A program made the position numbers and the translations under genes. From an uncultured bacterium (GTDB lineage Bacteria > Verrucomicrobiota > Kiritimatiellia > PWTM01), in contig CAACVY010000007.1 of assembly GCA_900661335.1 (NCBI GenBank), forward strand, positions 1-56,562: DNA of 56,562 nucleotides. The letters are read 5' to 3'. Below are positions 28,026 through 36,994 of this stretch, piece by piece (the first letter of the stretch is position 1; each line of letters opens with the position of its first letter). The notes below the pieces were generated by a model. The model saw nothing but the letters and a program-made list of their open reading frames with translations, did no database searches and was not told the DNA's origin.

Positions 28026-28441
28026 ACGACGGGCGGTGCGACTGGCCTCGACAGGAAAAACAGCCGCCCACCTGTCCAGGACCAAGCAGAAAGGATCCGT
28101 TTCAGACCCGCTAGAACTCCCATTGGGGCAGCCGGTCGTGTCAGGGAATTGCTTAGGATGCTTTGTCCAAGTAGAGCCAAGCGTTTTGCCGGGTCGGGAA
28201 GGCAGGACGAAACCAACCCCATGCGCACGCTCGTTGTTTGGTTTTGGCCACAAGGATTTCTGTTGCCCACTCAATCTCCTTCCACCCCACCGCAGCCCGT
28301 GAACGTTCGACGCGAGACTCTCTTCAGCGCACCCAGAGTGTCCCACGGTGCCTGATGGGTCGGCACCCTATCCGCAGGCTGATCAATGGCTGCCAAGCCT
28401 ATCGGCGAAGGGTTCGACTTGGGACGGTTGTGCGGATCCGG

Positions 28442-28486
28442 TTTCAATCCTCGAAACAGGACGGCGCGATTTTGTCCAGGTTGGAC
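28442..28486. repeat. Degenerate paired palindrome
   Basis: TTTCAATCCTCGAAA (28442-28456) is followed after exactly 17 nt by GTCCAGGTTGGAC (28474-28486). This is the same spacing as the clean pairs at 50784 and 56427, but the first unit is imperfect and the second is 2 nt short. Confidence 0.4.
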
Positions 28487-28698
28487 AAGCAAGCTGGAAC
28501 AATCGAGTCCCAGAACGTGTGTGGGAGACTTGACAAGGCTCAACCCTGGTAGCGGATGCGTCGGTCGAATTGGGGCGCCGTGGGAACCCCCAGAATTGGA
28601 TCTTGGTTCAACTGTGAAGTGCGGTGATGAGCTCGGAAACTTCCTCCGATCTACATCACGCGCCATCGACGATGAAAAAGTGTCGTTCGAGCGACTGG

Positions 28699-28727
28699 TT
28701 GTTCTTTTCCACGAGACACGTTAGACT
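28699..28727 (+). promoter_or_regulatory. Promoter before the GH-A multidomain gene
   Basis: TTGTTC (28699-28704) and TAGACT (28722-28727) are 17 nt apart, with the first in-frame start (TTG 28738) 10 nt beyond. Confidence 0.45.
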
Positions 28728-28737
28728 GCCCTAGAAG

Positions 28738-31700
28738 TTGGCCGGACTAGATCGGAACACACAATGTACGGGCCGCTCAGCGGGTTGCGTGAGGCGAGTA
28801 GCTTCAGGGACGAAACGGCTAGGGCGTTCGTGGGTGCAGCGGGGTTCCTTCATTCTTACCCCACTCCTCGGTGTCGTTTCGGTTGCTTATAGTCATCTCC
28901 TGGAAAATCCGGGGTTTGAGACAGGTAGTTTCTTTGGTTGGAGCACCATCGGCAACGCGTCGATCGTCACCGACGATTTCCACAGCGGCGCGCACGTCGC
29001 TCGCCTGTCGAATGCAGAGGTCCGTCAAGGTTGGGTCCCTGTGGTTACAGGTCGAGTGTACAAGGCCTTCGCGTGGGTTCGGATCGTTTCAGAAATCGGG
29101 ACGGATTGGGGCGGGTTTCGTGTGGAGGTGGTGGACTCTGGTTGGGCCTCTTTGGCACATTCGGGAGCCTTGTTGCAGGGTACGCACGGCACCAATTGGT
29201 TCAAGGTCGCTTTACGGTTTACCGCCACGACGCCCCGCGTGCTGTTCATCGCTGGGTATTTTGGAGGCAGCGGGCGCACACAAGTCGTACACCTGGATGA
29301 TTGTTCGTTGCAGGAGGATGGAGTTGAGAACCTACCCCCAGAATTCTCGATCATGCTCCGTCCCAGCGCTGTTGAGGCGCCCGGACTGCAAACGTTCTCC
29401 ATAGAGGGCGATGACCCTGATGGGGCCATCACGCACGTTGTGTGGGAGTTCGGGGATGGCTCCCGCGCATTCGGCTGGCAGGGCACTCGACATGTGGGCG
29501 TGAGCGGTGAATATCTGGCACGTGTTTGGGTGGCCGACGACGAGGGGACGGTCGTCACTCAACACGTGGCTTGGACGGCTTCGCGCGCGGATGCGCCCAG
29601 TCTCCAAATTCTGCAGCCGTCCGCCGCTGAGATCGTGGTCAGTAACTCTTCGGTGGTCGTCAGTGGAACGGCGATGGGGTTGCCCACGGTTAGCGTCAGC
29701 ACCGACCGAGGGTTTTGGGGTATCGCGTCCGGTTCAAACACCTGGAGCCTCACGGTCCCCTTGGCACCGGGATGGAACACGATTTCCGCGTGGAACCAGA
29801 CGCGCCGAGTCCGTTACGTGCCGCCGGGGGAGCTGGCCGTGAGTGAATTGACCGAATCCACGAACGTGGTCGAACGCTGGGATCCCATCGAAATCACCTT
29901 CGACCTTGTTCACTCCGCCGCCACACATCCGCAATTTCCGTTCGAGACGAACCCGCCGCCCGGGTTGGCATGGGTGGATGGCGTGACGGTGGATGGTTTG
30001 TTCACGCCGGACGACTGGCAGACAGTCTATCGTCGCCCGGGGTTTTTGTGGCAGCCGTACGCGCGGGAGTTGAAAGATGACGAGGAATGGATGTATCCGA
30101 CTGGTGCGCCTCGGTGGTGCGTGAGGTTTGCCCCACCGCATGTGGGCCGTTGGCAGTACCGAATCGAAGCACGCGAACTTCGGGGCAGCGCAGTGTCCGA
30201 GACGCGTCACTTCATGGTGATACCGCCCACGAACCCCGACAACCACGGTCCGATTCGCGTGGCGGCCGCCGACCGCCGCTATTTCGAGTTTGCCGACGGC
30301 ACGCCGTTTTTAGGGAGCGGACATGGAATTGGATTTTCCGACGAGCGATATTCGTTCGATGCAGAGGAAAAACTTCGAACGATCGGCCTCGGTAACCAAA
30401 ACTTTTTACGCTGGTGGATTTCCGGTCACGTGTGGGGTTCGGCATGGCAGCCGTGGGCGTCGCGAACCTTACCGTACGAGGGCACAGTGCCCGCGACAGG
30501 CCTGTCGGTGGAATCGGCGTTCGGTGAGGGCTTAGCTGCGTGGAAGCTCGACGCGGCCAACCCAATTCTTTTTCAAGGATTCATGAGCGGCCACGCCGGT
30601 TTGATCCCAGGCCGTGCCTATCGAGTACGAGTGCGATGGAGAACGGAAAACGTGACTGGACCCGCGAATCAGGCCTATCCCTACGGCGTTTGTGTGAAGT
30701 TTGTCGGCTGGCCGGAACCCGGCCAAACACACACATGGACTGCCTTGGTTGCGCATGTCCACGGCGATACGCCCTGGCACGTTGCGATCGGCCACTTTAC
30801 CGCGACCAGCCATTTCCTGCCGAACCTTGCGCTGATTCTCGAAAACACGACCGGTGGCCGCGCGTTCGTGGACGAAGTGGCGGTGGAAGAGTCGTTGGGC
30901 GGCGGCGCGTATGGGCCGAATCTATTGCGTTCGCCCTGCGCCAATCAACACACAACCTTCGATCCGCGCCGCAGCGAAGGACTGGAGCACATCCTGCGCG
31001 AAGCCCAACGTCGCGGTATGTACTTCAAACTGGTCATCAGCGAAAAACAAGAATTTCTTCTGAACAAGCTATCTCCGCTCGGCCTGCCCGATCCACACGG
31101 GAACCACTTCAATCGAGGTATCGGCTCGCCGACGCGTTGGCTACACGAGGCTTATTGGCGATATCTCTCTGCCCGCTACGGTGCATTTCGCTCGGTGCAT
31201 TCCTGGGAGTTGGTCAACGAGGAAGCGCCAGGACCTGGCGAGCATTTCGAGCTCACCGCGGCGGCTGCCGAACAGGCCGAGCGCGATGGCAACCCGCATT
31301 TGGTCAGTACATCCACGTGGGCGGGTCTGGCGACGAACGCCTGGATGCATCCCACGAGCGCGCCGATTCATTATGCGGACTTTCATTGCTACGTTCGCGC
31401 GACCGGCTGGATCGAACCCAAGGACGCTTTGGCCAACGATTCGGCGCGGTTCTTCCACGAATACGACTTGGCCGTGCGCGCCGCGGGCTTCGGCAAGCCG
31501 GTGGTGTGGGGAGAAATGGGCATGGACGGCCCCGCCGCAGGAAGCGACGATGAAGAACCCTTATTGAGAGACGACGCCCAAGGGGTCTGGCTTCACAAGA
31601 TCATCTGGGCTCGGTGTGGTCCCGGGGGCGTCTATCCGCTTTATTGGTGGACGGACAACATCTTCAACTTCAATCTTCACCGCTTGTACGGCAACTGGCA

Positions 31701-32454
31701 TCGGTTCATGGCCGGGATCCCTCTCACCAATGGCCGCTATGTGGATGCAGCCGTCCGCTCCTCCAGTCCCCGAATTCGAGTGATAGGCCAAAAAGACACT
31801 GTTGGGGGCCGTGCCCACCTCTGGATTGACAACACGAATCACACTTGGCGTGCTGTCGTAGAACGCCGTGTGTGGTCCGGGGAGGATGCTACTCTCAGCC
31901 TCGACATGGAACTTCCCAATGCTGCGTACCGGTTGGTCTGGTGGGACACGACCCGTGGACAGCCGTTTCGCACCGAAATCCTCTCGGCGGACAGTGCGGG
32001 CGTGTTGACTTGGAATGTGACCAATTTGGCCACCGATACGGCCGCACAACTGCAACGGCTAGGACCGCGGGAAGCTTGGCGGTGGCAGCACTTCGGTTTG
32101 CTGGACAATGCCGGCATAGCTGCAGACGACCAAGATCCCGATCACGATGGCCTGCTGAACTTGGTGGAATATGCCTTGGGGCTCGATCCGTGGCACCGCA
32201 ACTCACTACCGTTGAAGGCGTCCGTTGTTGAGGATCGGGTCACCTTGGAATATGTCCGCCGCCATCCGGCGCCGGACGTGGTCTATTTGGTCGAAGCTGC
32301 GCCGGAGGTGACCGGAGTGTGGAGTTCCGTAGGAATCACCACAATGACGTTGGGTTTCGGACCCGGTTTACTGACGAACCGTGCGTTGGATTCAGTACCA
32401 CTTTCGCAGGCATCTCGCCGCTTTCTTCGCCTCTTAATTCAACCCGCCCCGTGA
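28738..32454 (+). CDS. Very large secreted GH-A-clan glycoside hydrolase
   Basis: Up to 1238 residues. In order: hydrophobic export segment (about 38-50), a CBM4/9-like jelly roll (about 54-190), a PKD domain (about 200-280, DPDGAITHVVWEFGDGS), an Ig-like module (about 285-360) and a DUF5060-like sandwich (about 365-490, PFETNPPP...FTPDDWQTVYRRPGF). The TIM barrel (about 500-1040) is interrupted at about 590-725 by a second jelly roll. Expected acid/base is E828 (ELVNEEAP) and nucleophile E926 (VVWGEMGMDG), as in GH5-like enzymes. The C-terminus has the calcium-type DDQDPDHDGLLNLVEYALGLDP tail. The true start is uncertain: TTG 28738 follows a promoter, but GTG 28834 gives a shorter n-region. 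The substrate is unknown. Confidence 0.8.
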   Translation: MAGLDRNTQCTGRSAGCVRRVASGTKRLGRSWVQRGSFILTPLLGVVSVAYSHLLENPGFETGSFFGWSTIGNASIVTDDFHSGAHVARLSNAEVRQGWVPVVTGRVYKAFAWVRIVSEIGTDWGGFRVEVVDSGWASLAHSGALLQGTHGTNWFKVALRFTATTPRVLFIAGYFGGSGRTQVVHLDDCSLQEDGVENLPPEFSIMLRPSAVEAPGLQTFSIEGDDPDGAITHVVWEFGDGSRAFGWQGTRHVGVSGEYLARVWVADDEGTVVTQHVAWTASRADAPSLQILQPSAAEIVVSNSSVVVSGTAMGLPTVSVSTDRGFWGIASGSNTWSLTVPLAPGWNTISAWNQTRRVRYVPPGELAVSELTESTNVVERWDPIEITFDLVHSAATHPQFPFETNPPPGLAWVDGVTVDGLFTPDDWQTVYRRPGFLWQPYARELKDDEEWMYPTGAPRWCVRFAPPHVGRWQYRIEARELRGSAVSETRHFMVIPPTNPDNHGPIRVAAADRRYFEFADGTPFLGSGHGIGFSDERYSFDAEEKLRTIGLGNQNFLRWWISGHVWGSAWQPWASRTLPYEGTVPATGLSVESAFGEGLAAWKLDAANPILFQGFMSGHAGLIPGRAYRVRVRWRTENVTGPANQAYPYGVCVKFVGWPEPGQTHTWTALVAHVHGDTPWHVAIGHFTATSHFLPNLALILENTTGGRAFVDEVAVEESLGGGAYGPNLLRSPCANQHTTFDPRRSEGLEHILREAQRRGMYFKLVISEKQEFLLNKLSPLGLPDPHGNHFNRGIGSPTRWLHEAYWRYLSARYGAFRSVHSWELVNEEAPGPGEHFELTAAAAEQAERDGNPHLVSTSTWAGLATNAWMHPTSAPIHYADFHCYVRATGWIEPKDALANDSARFFHEYDLAVRAAGFGKPVVWGEMGMDGPAAGSDDEEPLLRDDAQGVWLHKIIWARCGPGGVYPLYWWTDNIFNFNLHRLYGNWHRFMAGIPLTNGRYVDAAVRSSSPRIRVIGQKDTVGGRAHLWIDNTNHTWRAVVERRVWSGEDATLSLDMELPNAAYRLVWWDTTRGQPFRTEILSADSAGVLTWNVTNLATDTAAQLQRLGPREAWRWQHFGLLDNAGIAADDQDPDHDGLLNLVEYALGLDPWHRNSLPLKASVVEDRVTLEYVRRHPAPDVVYLVEAAPEVTGVWSSVGITTMTLGFGPGLLTNRALDSVPLSQASRRFLRLLIQPAP

Positions 32455-32474
32455 AACTGCACTATTCACTGACC

Positions 32475-34742
32475 ATGAACCAGACACCTGAATATTTCCC
32501 ACGCCGTTGGAGTTTGCTCGCAGTGGCGATGGTGGTCGCGGTATCGCTGGCTCTGCTGGCGGACCTTGCACGCATCGGATTGGCCCAAGAAGCCGCTCGG
32601 ATCCATGCATCGGGTTTGGGCCCTTCGAACCGCGTTTGGTTCGCCTGGACCGGCGCTCCAAATGCACGGTATGCGGTCGAGCGCGCCAACGACTTACGCC
32701 AGTCTTTCGCGACGGTGGCATCGAATGTGACTGGAGTGGGTCCGGAGATCCGGTTCACTGATGTGGTCACTTCGGCCTCCGCGTTTTACCGGGTGCGTAT
32801 GATGGGATCCGACGCACGACTAGAGAGCAACTGGTGGCAGCATGCTCATGATGCTCAACGTACCGGGTATGCGCCTGCCGCGCCGCCGCATCCATGGCGC
32901 TGGGCGTGGCAATGGAACGGATCGGACGACCGCGGCCGCGTCGTGCCTGGCAAAGTGTTGTTGCCACGTAATGTTCAGCCCATCATTGCGGAGGGCCGTG
33001 TGTACATCGCCGCGGGCACCAACGGCGTGTATGCGCTCAATGAAACCACTGGCGCGGTGCTCTGGCACGTCAACCCAGGCGGCGCCGTGAACTCCACGGC
33101 GGCGTACGATCCGTTGACGCGAGCACTGTTCGTGGTTTCGAGCGAAGGGCGGCTATACAAGCTCAATCCCAGCAACGGGACCACCGTGGCTTCCGTCGAG
33201 TTAGGCGAACCTAGCCCATGGCCGTTGCCCATCGCCGTGATCCCCGGACGCGTGTTCGCGGCGATGGGACGCTACGTGCTGGCCCTGGACCCGGTCACGT
33301 TGACGATCCACTGGCGGTACGACGCGGCAAGCTCGGTGCACACGCCCCCGGCCTACTCAGCCCGGCGCGATCGAGTCGTGGTGGCGACAGCGGATCTCTA
33401 CATTCACTGCATCCGCAACAGCGATGGCACTCGTCTGTGGCGTGTCAAGCCCAGCCCCCACACGCCCGACGAGCACCACTCCTACGCGTACGGTTGGCCA
33501 GTCATCGCCGAACAACATGGCCTGGTGCTGCTGCGCCAACGCATCCGTTGGGAGTACCTGTGGCTCAATCCCAATCCCTTCGGCATCCCAGACAACGCAA
33601 CCATCCGAGCGCGACTTAACGGCCGACCGGATGCGCGGTGCCATTACGCCCTGCGGCTGGAGGATGGCCAAGTCGCGTTCCATATCAACAACGGCTGCGG
33701 AGGGTTCGGCGACGGAGGATATCTCCCGATTGGTTCCATGCCGGTCGTTCGCGTCTTTCCGGACGGCACGGAGGTCGCGTTGAACATCATCCGCGGAGAC
33801 CCACGTTACGACGCCCGTTGGGATTCTCACTTTGGAGAAATCGTGCTGGACGATCAAACTATCCCAGGCTTGCAAGCCGGTGACGTTCGCTGGATCCGCC
33901 ATGGCAACACCTCCACCGACGATGACTTCTTGTTGACCGACGAACAACCTTTTCTGTCGGCCGCTGGCAATTACCTTTTCGGCAGCCATTGGCTGGTGAC
34001 CTATGCGATCGAGCCGCTGGACCGTGGAGCCAGCCGTGGCAGTTGGACCAACAAAATTGATTCGAGAAATCTGTCGTGGCTGATTGTCTCACAAGGCGCT
34101 TGCGGTCCCTGCCCCTTTTCCCCCACTCATTACTGCGCGCAGTCGCTGAACGAAGACCCGACTTGTGGCCGCAACTATGCTGGCGGCTTTTATGTCTGCT
34201 ACAACGTAGGGGATCCCACTCCCATTCAGGACCTGTTTTGGACTGAGTACGGCTGTGTGATCGGCCTGCCGGACAAGTTGATCATTCGCGACACGACTGG
34301 GGCGATTGTCTGCCTCGTGCATGGCGACCCACTCGATGGTGAGGGGACCACTCAGAGAACCAACGTGACGAACATCTCAGAAACATTTGAAAGCGGAAAA
34401 ACCGCGCTGGACACACTACGTATGCTTCCAGCGGCCCAGAAAGAAGTCGTAGTCGAGGGGGAGCTGCAATATGTGTTCAACAACGGGAGGATGATCTTGT
34501 TGAGCTTCCGCTACCCACACCGCGGATCTTTCAAGGCGCTGATCCCCCAATCCGTCTGGCCACGGTTCGACGGGCTGAACCCGACCATGGGCCGTAACCG
34601 TGCTGCCCGGTACTGCGAGGGCCAACGTGTTCGAATTCGCGGCCGACTCACGTGTTACCAGGGCGACCCTGCAGTGGTCGTCACCGCGCCCGACCAATGT
34701 GTCGTGACCGACGGGAGATCCATCGTGGCCAGTGGCCCGTAG
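32475..34742 (+). CDS. Exported PQQ-type beta-propeller protein with Cys-rich insert
   Basis: The 755-residue product starts with an export signal (PRRWSLLAVAMVVAVSLALL). It continues with a short beta-sandwich (ARYAVERANDLRQSFATVASN) and then PQQ-like blades (RVYIAAGTNGVYALNETTGAVLWHVN; RLYKLNPSNGTTVAS; YVLALDPVTLTIHWRYD; LYIHCIRNSDGTRLWRV). A region near residues 540-595 holds six Cys in about 50 residues. The last about 90 residues look like an OB-fold (EVVVEGELQYVFNNGRMILLSF...ARYCEGQRVRIRGRL). It probably binds or scaffolds in the periplasm; no enzyme activity can be assigned. A GTG at 32451 overlapping the upstream stop (GTGA) is an alternative start. Confidence 0.75.
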   Translation: MNQTPEYFPRRWSLLAVAMVVAVSLALLADLARIGLAQEAARIHASGLGPSNRVWFAWTGAPNARYAVERANDLRQSFATVASNVTGVGPEIRFTDVVTSASAFYRVRMMGSDARLESNWWQHAHDAQRTGYAPAAPPHPWRWAWQWNGSDDRGRVVPGKVLLPRNVQPIIAEGRVYIAAGTNGVYALNETTGAVLWHVNPGGAVNSTAAYDPLTRALFVVSSEGRLYKLNPSNGTTVASVELGEPSPWPLPIAVIPGRVFAAMGRYVLALDPVTLTIHWRYDAASSVHTPPAYSARRDRVVVATADLYIHCIRNSDGTRLWRVKPSPHTPDEHHSYAYGWPVIAEQHGLVLLRQRIRWEYLWLNPNPFGIPDNATIRARLNGRPDARCHYALRLEDGQVAFHINNGCGGFGDGGYLPIGSMPVVRVFPDGTEVALNIIRGDPRYDARWDSHFGEIVLDDQTIPGLQAGDVRWIRHGNTSTDDDFLLTDEQPFLSAAGNYLFGSHWLVTYAIEPLDRGASRGSWTNKIDSRNLSWLIVSQGACGPCPFSPTHYCAQSLNEDPTCGRNYAGGFYVCYNVGDPTPIQDLFWTEYGCVIGLPDKLIIRDTTGAIVCLVHGDPLDGEGTTQRTNVTNISETFESGKTALDTLRMLPAAQKEVVVEGELQYVFNNGRMILLSFRYPHRGSFKALIPQSVWPRFDGLNPTMGRNRAARYCEGQRVRIRGRLTCYQGDPAVVVTAPDQCVVTDGRSIVASGP

Positions 34743-34980
34743 GAGCTTCGGATCGGATCCTCAAGCTGCTACCACGAGCGCGGCATCGCCCTGAACGGTC
34801 TGGACTGCCATGAGTTCACGGGGATCTCCAACGCGTGATCTTCTACGGCCATGCTAAGGGTGGAAGGTTCGCTTTCGAGTTCGGGGTCGTTAAAGCACAG
34901 GAATTGTTGTGCGGACTCGACGGCGCGTGCACGCTTGTGTAGGCTCGGACCGACGGAAGGATCACCCGTGGAGAGCGGCC

Positions 34981-36666
34981 ATGCTGAGGTCTTTGCGGGT
35001 CCGCAATATTGCCATTGCCGAAAACGTCGCAGTCGAGTTTGGGCCCGGATTGAACGTCATTACGGGCGAGACCGGGGCTGGCAAATCCATTCTGGTCGGG
35101 GCGCTGGCGTTGCTCCTCGGGGAGCGTGCCGACCGTACCCTGATTCGGACCGGCGAAGAGTCCGCGTCGGTCGAAGCTGTGTTAGAACCAGCGGACTGCC
35201 CCGCGGTGGATGCGCTGCTCGACGAACTCGGTTTGCCGCGGTGCGAAGATGGTCAGTTGGTGATCCGGCGGACCGTTCGCGCCTCGGGCAGCGGCCAAGC
35301 GTTCGTCAACGACAGCCCCGTCACCGTCCAAGCGCTCCGTCAGCTAGGGGAGCAGCTGGTGGATATGCACGGACCTCACGAGCACCAATCGCTGTTCCGG
35401 CCGTCCACGCAATTGGCGATCCTCGATGCGTTCAGCTGCGCCGAGCCCGAGCGGGCCGCCTACCAAGAAATCTACCAGCGCATTCGGGAACTCGAACAGC
35501 AACGTGCCGAATTAACCACCGATCCCGAAGGCCTGCAGCGCGAGATGGAGTGGCTCGACCAAGCCATTCGCGAAATTGAATCCGTTGATCCCAAGCCGGG
35601 AGAAGAGGAGCAGCTGGCCGAGGAACATCGCGTGGTCGGCTCGGCTCAACGGATTTTAGAACTCGCCGGCGAGTGCGCCACGTGGCTAACGGACGGGGAC
35701 GCCGCGGCCTACTCGTCGTTGGTCCGTGTCCAACGCGCGCTCGACGAGCTGGCCCGCTTGTGGCCGACCGCGGTGGACTGGAGAGCGGAAGCCTTGCGGC
35801 TGACCGCCGGCGTGCAGGAATTGGCGCTTTCCATTTCGCGCGAGGCATCGAGAATCGAGGCGGACCCCGGGCGGCTGGAATGGCTTAGCCGTCGGTTGGC
35901 GGACTACCAGCGGTTGCACCGCAAGTACGGTGCGACGGTGCAAGACATCCTGCAAACGTTGGAACGCTCGCGGCAGCGGCTCGAGGAATTGCGCGGCCGG
36001 GGAGAACGGCTGGCAGAGATTCAAGCGGAATTGGAGCGGCTTCAGAAAGAGCTGTGGGCGGCCGGCGAGCGACTGCGATCGCGCCGAGTAACCGGGGCCA
36101 CCGAGTTGGCCGAGGCAGTAACCGGCGAACTCGAGTTTCTCGGTTTCGGAGGTGCGGCGTTTTCCGTGCGACTCGAGCCCACCGACCCACAAGCCGATGG
36201 CATGGACCGCGTCGAGTTCATGTTTGCGCCCAATGTGGGCGAAGAGTCGCGGCCGTTGCGTGCGATCGCTTCGAGCGGGGAAATCTCGCGCTTAATGCTG
36301 GCGATCAAGGCCGTCGTGGCCGAGCAAGACCGCGTCCCCATCCTTGTATTCGACGAAATTGATGCGAACTTGGGCGGCACCATGGCCCACAGCGTCGGTC
36401 TGGAACTGGCCGGGGTGGCTCACCGCCGGCAGGTCCTCTGCATCACCCACTTGCCGCAGGTGGCCGCCCACGGCGACCACCACTACGCGGTGAGGAAGGT
36501 TGTGCGTGATGGGCGGACCTACACCGAAGTGGCGCGGCTGGACGAGCGTGCGCGGATCGAAGAATTGGCGCGCATGTTGGGAGGTCCGGATTCCGTGACC
36601 GCGTTGGCCCACGCAGCCGACTTGCTCCAGCGTGCCCGCCGCGCCCGATCCCGTCCGCGCAACTGA
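34981..36666 (+). CDS. recN: DNA repair protein RecN
   Basis: The 561-residue SMC-like ATPase acts early in double-strand-break repair. It starts with LRSLRVRNIAIAENVAVEFGPGLNVITGETGAGKSI (Walker A). The HGPHEHQSLFRP segment is RecN-typical. Long coiled-coil arms run from about 160 to 380. The C-terminal head has SSGEISRLMLAIKAV (signature) and PILVFDEIDANLGGTMA (Walker B/D-loop), then CITHLPQVAAHGDHHY. Length is normal. I chose ATG 34981 (GGAGAG ribosome site); the open frame before it is not family-like. No recognisable LexA box was found in the 238 bases upstream. Confidence 0.94.
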   Translation: MLRSLRVRNIAIAENVAVEFGPGLNVITGETGAGKSILVGALALLLGERADRTLIRTGEESASVEAVLEPADCPAVDALLDELGLPRCEDGQLVIRRTVRASGSGQAFVNDSPVTVQALRQLGEQLVDMHGPHEHQSLFRPSTQLAILDAFSCAEPERAAYQEIYQRIRELEQQRAELTTDPEGLQREMEWLDQAIREIESVDPKPGEEEQLAEEHRVVGSAQRILELAGECATWLTDGDAAAYSSLVRVQRALDELARLWPTAVDWRAEALRLTAGVQELALSISREASRIEADPGRLEWLSRRLADYQRLHRKYGATVQDILQTLERSRQRLEELRGRGERLAEIQAELERLQKELWAAGERLRSRRVTGATELAEAVTGELEFLGFGGAAFSVRLEPTDPQADGMDRVEFMFAPNVGEESRPLRAIASSGEISRLMLAIKAVVAEQDRVPILVFDEIDANLGGTMAHSVGLELAGVAHRRQVLCITHLPQVAAHGDHHYAVRKVVRDGRTYTEVARLDERARIEELARMLGGPDSVTALAHAADLLQRARRARSRPRN

Positions 36667-36994
36667 GCGGTCAAGTCGCCGTGCCATACGACCTGGAACG
36701 GGCGACCACGGCATCCCCGTGCCGGTGCGTGAAGTCTGCAACACAAGCCGCCAGGGTTCGATGATGCATCGGCGCGTGGCAAGGCTCCGGGGCGTTTCTC
36801 CCACGGAGTGCAAGTTCAGCTGTAACTCCTGGCGGGTTGGCTATTCGGGCGCGCGCGCTATACTTGCCCGTGCTGTGGCTAGATTGAGTGAGGTGGTTCG
36901 GTTCGATCATGCAGTGCAGAGTTCCAACTCGTGGCGCATGGCGTTGGTCTAATGCGCGAACGTTGGGGCACTGCAGTCGAAAGGAGGCAGACCG
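36667..36994. other. Intergenic stretch before sulfatases
   Basis: It holds a promoter (36837-36864) and a 29-codon open frame from ATG 36909 whose stop overlaps the sulfatase start as ATGA (36995-36998). The short frame has no good ribosome site, so it is only a possible leader peptide. Confidence 0.4.
36837..36864 (+). promoter_or_regulatory. Promoter of the sulfatase pair
   Basis: TTGGCT (36837-36842) and TATACT (36859-36864) are 16 nt apart, predicting an untranslated leader of about 125 nt before the sulfatase ATG at 36995. Confidence 0.45.

Larger units (their letters stand above)
28026..28737. other. Long intergenic stretch
   Basis: About 710 bases without a supported gene. It contains a degenerate palindrome pair (28442-28486) and, at its end, a promoter leading into the next gene. 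Open frames here are short and without features. An imperfect GGGCGG...CCGCCC stem right after the GH26 stop might aid termination but has no T tail. Confidence 0.45.
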
